From: Lapillicoccus jejuensis
GTDB taxonomy: Bacteria > Actinomycetota > Actinomycetes > Actinomycetales > Dermatophilaceae
Length of the DNA: 64,000 nt
NCBI RefSeq assembly: GCF_006715055.1
Contig: NZ_VFMN01000001.1
Location: 4,092,001 to 4,156,000, forward strand
Direction: 5' to 3'
The translations under genes and the position numbers were made by a program. Below the pieces are notes generated by a model that was given only the letters and a program-made list of their open reading frames with translations, was not told the origin of the DNA and searched no databases. This document shows positions 62,194 to 64,000 of the stretch, in pieces; position 1 is the first letter of the stretch; each line of letters begins with the position of its first letter.

Positions 62194-63571
62194 CGCCCGC
62201 CGCCGCGTCCTGGGCCGCCTCCTCGGTCCCGCCCAGCCGCCGCAGGAACAGCGCCTCGGCGAGCGCGGCCCGCCGCAGCTCGTCGGGGTGGACCGACTCG
62301 CCCGGCGAGTGGATCCGGCAGGCCGGCTCCTCGACCCCGCAGACGAGCACCTCCGCGCCGGGCAGGACCTCGGCGAGCGCGGTGGTCAGCGGGATGGAGC
62401 CGCCCTGCCCGGCGTGCACGGCGTCGACGCCGTAGGCCTCGCGCATCGCGTCCTCGAGCGCCCGCAGCGCCGGCCCGTCGGTCCGGGCGGCGAAGGGCCG
62501 CCCCAGGGTCATCGGCTGCACCTGCACCTGCGCCCCCCAGGGCGCGCGCCGCTCCAGGTGCGCGACGAGCAGCCGCTGCGCGGCGGCCGCGTCGGTGCCG
62601 GGCGGCACGCGCAGGTTGACGACCGCCCGCGCCTGGCCCTGGATCGCGGCGGTGACGCCGGCGACGGGCGGCGCGTCGAGGGCGAGCACCGTGGCGACCG
62701 GCCGCGCCCACACCAGGTCGGCCGGCTCGCCGCGCCCGAGCAGGCCGACCCCGGGCAGGACGCCGGCGTCGGCGCGGAACCGCGCGACGTCGTACGGCGC
62801 CCCGTCCCAGCGCCCGTCGGCGTCGAGGCCGTCGACCGTCGTCTCGCCGTCGTCGTCGCGCAGGGTGCCCAGCAGCCGCACCATGGCGGCCAGCGCGTCG
62901 GGGGCCGGGCCGCCGAGGGCACCGGAGTGCACCGGGCCGGCGAGGGTGCGCAGGGTGACCAGGACGCTGCCGGTGCCCCGCAGGCTGGTCGTCACCGTCG
63001 GCGTCCCGAGGGCGACGTTGCCGGCGTCGGCGACGACGACGACGTCGGCCGCGAAGAGCGACGGGTCGGCGGCGAGCAGCCGCTCCAGCCCTCCCGTCGA
63101 GGCCTCCTCCGAGCCCTCGCACACGACGCGCAGGCCCACGGGGACGCCGCCCGGATCCGCCTCGCGCAGCGCGCGCAGGGCGGTGAGGTGCATGACGAGG
63201 TTGCCCTTGCAGTCGGCCGATCCCCGCCCGTACCAACGCCCGTCGTGCTCGGTGAGGGTCCACGGGTCGTCGCGCCAGTCGTCGAGGTCACCCGGCGGCT
63301 GGACGTCGTAGTGGCTGTAGAGCAGCACGGTCGGCGCGCCGGGAGGGCCCGCGACCGACCCGACGACGGCGGCGCTCCCGTCGTCGGTCGGCACCGTGCG
63401 GGCGTCGTCGACGCCGACCTCGCGCAGGAGCGCGACGACCGCGGCGGCCGCCTCGGCGCACGCCTCGGCGTGCTGCCCGTCGTGCACCGACGCCCACGCG
63501 ACGAGGGCGGCGAGGTCCTCGCGGGCGCGGCCCATCAGCCCGGCCACGACGCCGGCCAGGTCCTCGCTCAC
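62183..63571 (-). CDS. M20-family metallopeptidase (dipeptidase-like)
   Basis: 462 residues from the GTG at 63571, which overlaps the stop of the esterase gene (GTGA). The zinc-binding residues are visible: His in [14 protein letters not shown], the Asp in [17 protein letters not shown], the catalytic Glu pair in [18 protein letters not shown], Asp in [16 protein letters not shown] and the final His in [15 protein letters not shown]. The middle lid domain carries the dimerisation region ([21 protein letters not shown]). It is probably cytosolic and cleaves small peptides or dipeptides. Confidence 0.9.
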   Translation of the reverse strand: MSEDLAGVVAGLMGRAREDLAALVAWASVHDGQHAEACAEAAAAVVALLREVGVDDARTVPTDDGSAAVVGSVAGPPGAPTVLLYSHYDVQPPGDLDDWRDDPWTLTEHDGRWYGRGSADCKGNLVMHLTALRALREADPGGVPVGLRVVCEGSEEASTGGLERLLAADPSLFAADVVVVADAGNVALGTPTVTTSLRGTGSVLVTLRTLAGPVHSGALGGPAPDALAAMVRLLGTLRDDDGETTVDGLDADGRWDGAPYDVARFRADAGVLPGVGLLGRGEPADLVWARPVATVLALDAPPVAGVTAAIQGQARAVVNLRVPPGTDAAAAQRLLVAHLERRAPWGAQVQVQPMTLGRPFAARTDGPALRALEDAMREAYGVDAVHAGQGGSIPLTTALAEVLPGAEVLVCGVEEPACRIHSPGESVHPDELRRAALAEALFLRRLGGTEEAAQDAAAGVTR

Positions 63572-64000
63572 AGCAGCTGCGGCAGGTAGGTCGGCAGCAT
63601 CTCCCGCCAGGTCGGCCAGTCGTGGTCCCGGTGCGGGCCCCAGTCGTCGACGCGGTTGGGGATCCCCTTCTCCCCCAGCACGTTCGCCAGCCGCCACGAC
63701 TCGCCGATGTCCTCCCACCGGCCGGTGCCGGCGGCGAGGAGCAGGAACCGCGAGCGCAGCACGTCGAGGTCCTCCCCGTGCAGGCCGGGGAGGAACTGCA
63801 GCGGCGAGGCGTAGTACAGGTCGTCGTTCGACTCGCCGAGGAAGGCCTGCAGGTCGTAGGTGCCGCTCATGCCGAGCGCGGCGCGGAAGTGCCGGGGGAA
63901 GCGGGCGACCATGGCGACGGCGTTGAACGCGCCGATCGACGCGCCGGCGGTGACGAGGTCGACGGGGCCGCCGCAGTCCATGTGGACGGCCGGCACCACC
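63568..64000 (-). CDS. Esterase of the putative-esterase (esterase D-like) family, 5' partial
   Basis: The gene enters from beyond the right edge; 143 residues of the C-terminal part are visible. The nucleophile elbow is TAGASIGAFNAVAMV, followed by HFRAALGMSGTYDLQAFLGESNDDLYYASPLQFLPGL and the His segment DWGPHRDHDWPTWREMLPTYLPQ. These fit the family of esterases and mycolyltransferase-like proteins with a GxSxG serine (here GASIG). The stop overlaps the M20 peptidase start, so the two are co-transcribed. Confidence 0.8.
   Translation of the reverse strand, partial: VVPAVHMDCGGPVDLVTAGASIGAFNAVAMVARFPRHFRAALGMSGTYDLQAFLGESNDDLYYASPLQFLPGLHGEDLDVLRSRFLLLAAGTGRWEDIGESWRLANVLGEKGIPNRVDDWGPHRDHDWPTWREMLPTYLPQLL

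Overview
The window is very GC-rich DNA whose genes favour GTG starts, 4-base stop/start overlaps and leaderless or short-leader transcripts. It carries an actinobacterial gene set: two WhiB-like regulators, DUF4191, GlnE with GlnA2, and a perfect actinobacterial LexA box. I infer a member of the Actinomycetota, probably Micrococcales (Intrasporangiaceae/Dermatophilaceae-like). The taxon is inferred from gene content, not from a marker gene.

Left backbone (1-12588): sucB with two lipoyl domains, a TIGR01777-type epimerase, two small envelope proteins on the minus strand, the lipoate pair lipB-lipA with a DUF4191 membrane protein, a SpoIID/LytB-domain secreted protein, an RDD membrane protein coupled to an ATP-grasp-like protein, and glnA preceded by a GlnR-type operator.

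Integrated island (about 12572-47013, 34.4 kb): a 15-bp direct repeat lies at the 3' end of glnA and again just after a tyrosine integrase gene. The element inserted into the glnA stop region, restored the glnA C-terminus, and moved the likely native glnA terminator 34 kb away. Its left half is decayed: two IS21 copies, two broken IS256-type transposases, an IS1634-like fragment, a broken TOPRIM primase and a P450 gene split by a rearrangement. Among these sit intact genes: a CaCA cation exchanger, MarR, a methyltransferase, a LysR/hydrolase pair and an ANTAR protein. The right half is a well-preserved cargo block. It holds a DTE-type proton-pump rhodopsin with a Brp/Blh retinal-forming oxygenase, and a MarR regulator divergent from a tightly coupled set: TPP enzyme, small membrane protein, gluconate-2-dehydrogenase subunit 3 type protein, GMC oxidoreductase and enolase-superfamily enzyme. 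Facing these are a GH15 hydrolase, a small membrane protein and an SDR. An IS3-family element cut the SDR and lies against the excisionase-like gene. A plausible joint role is light-driven proton pumping plus periplasmic or membrane sugar oxidation (inference).

Right backbone (47014-64000): a frameshifted chemoreceptor, an SOS-controlled small protein, two overlapping whiB-like genes behind a dense array of 11-bp repeats, a DUF4126 protein, an MFS transporter, an operon of FAD oxidoreductase-glnA2-glnE, an M6 metalloprotease, panB, an M20 peptidase and a partial esterase. Nitrogen assimilation is therefore split across the island: glnA1 on the left, glnA2 and glnE on the right. No rRNA, tRNA or CRISPR array was seen.
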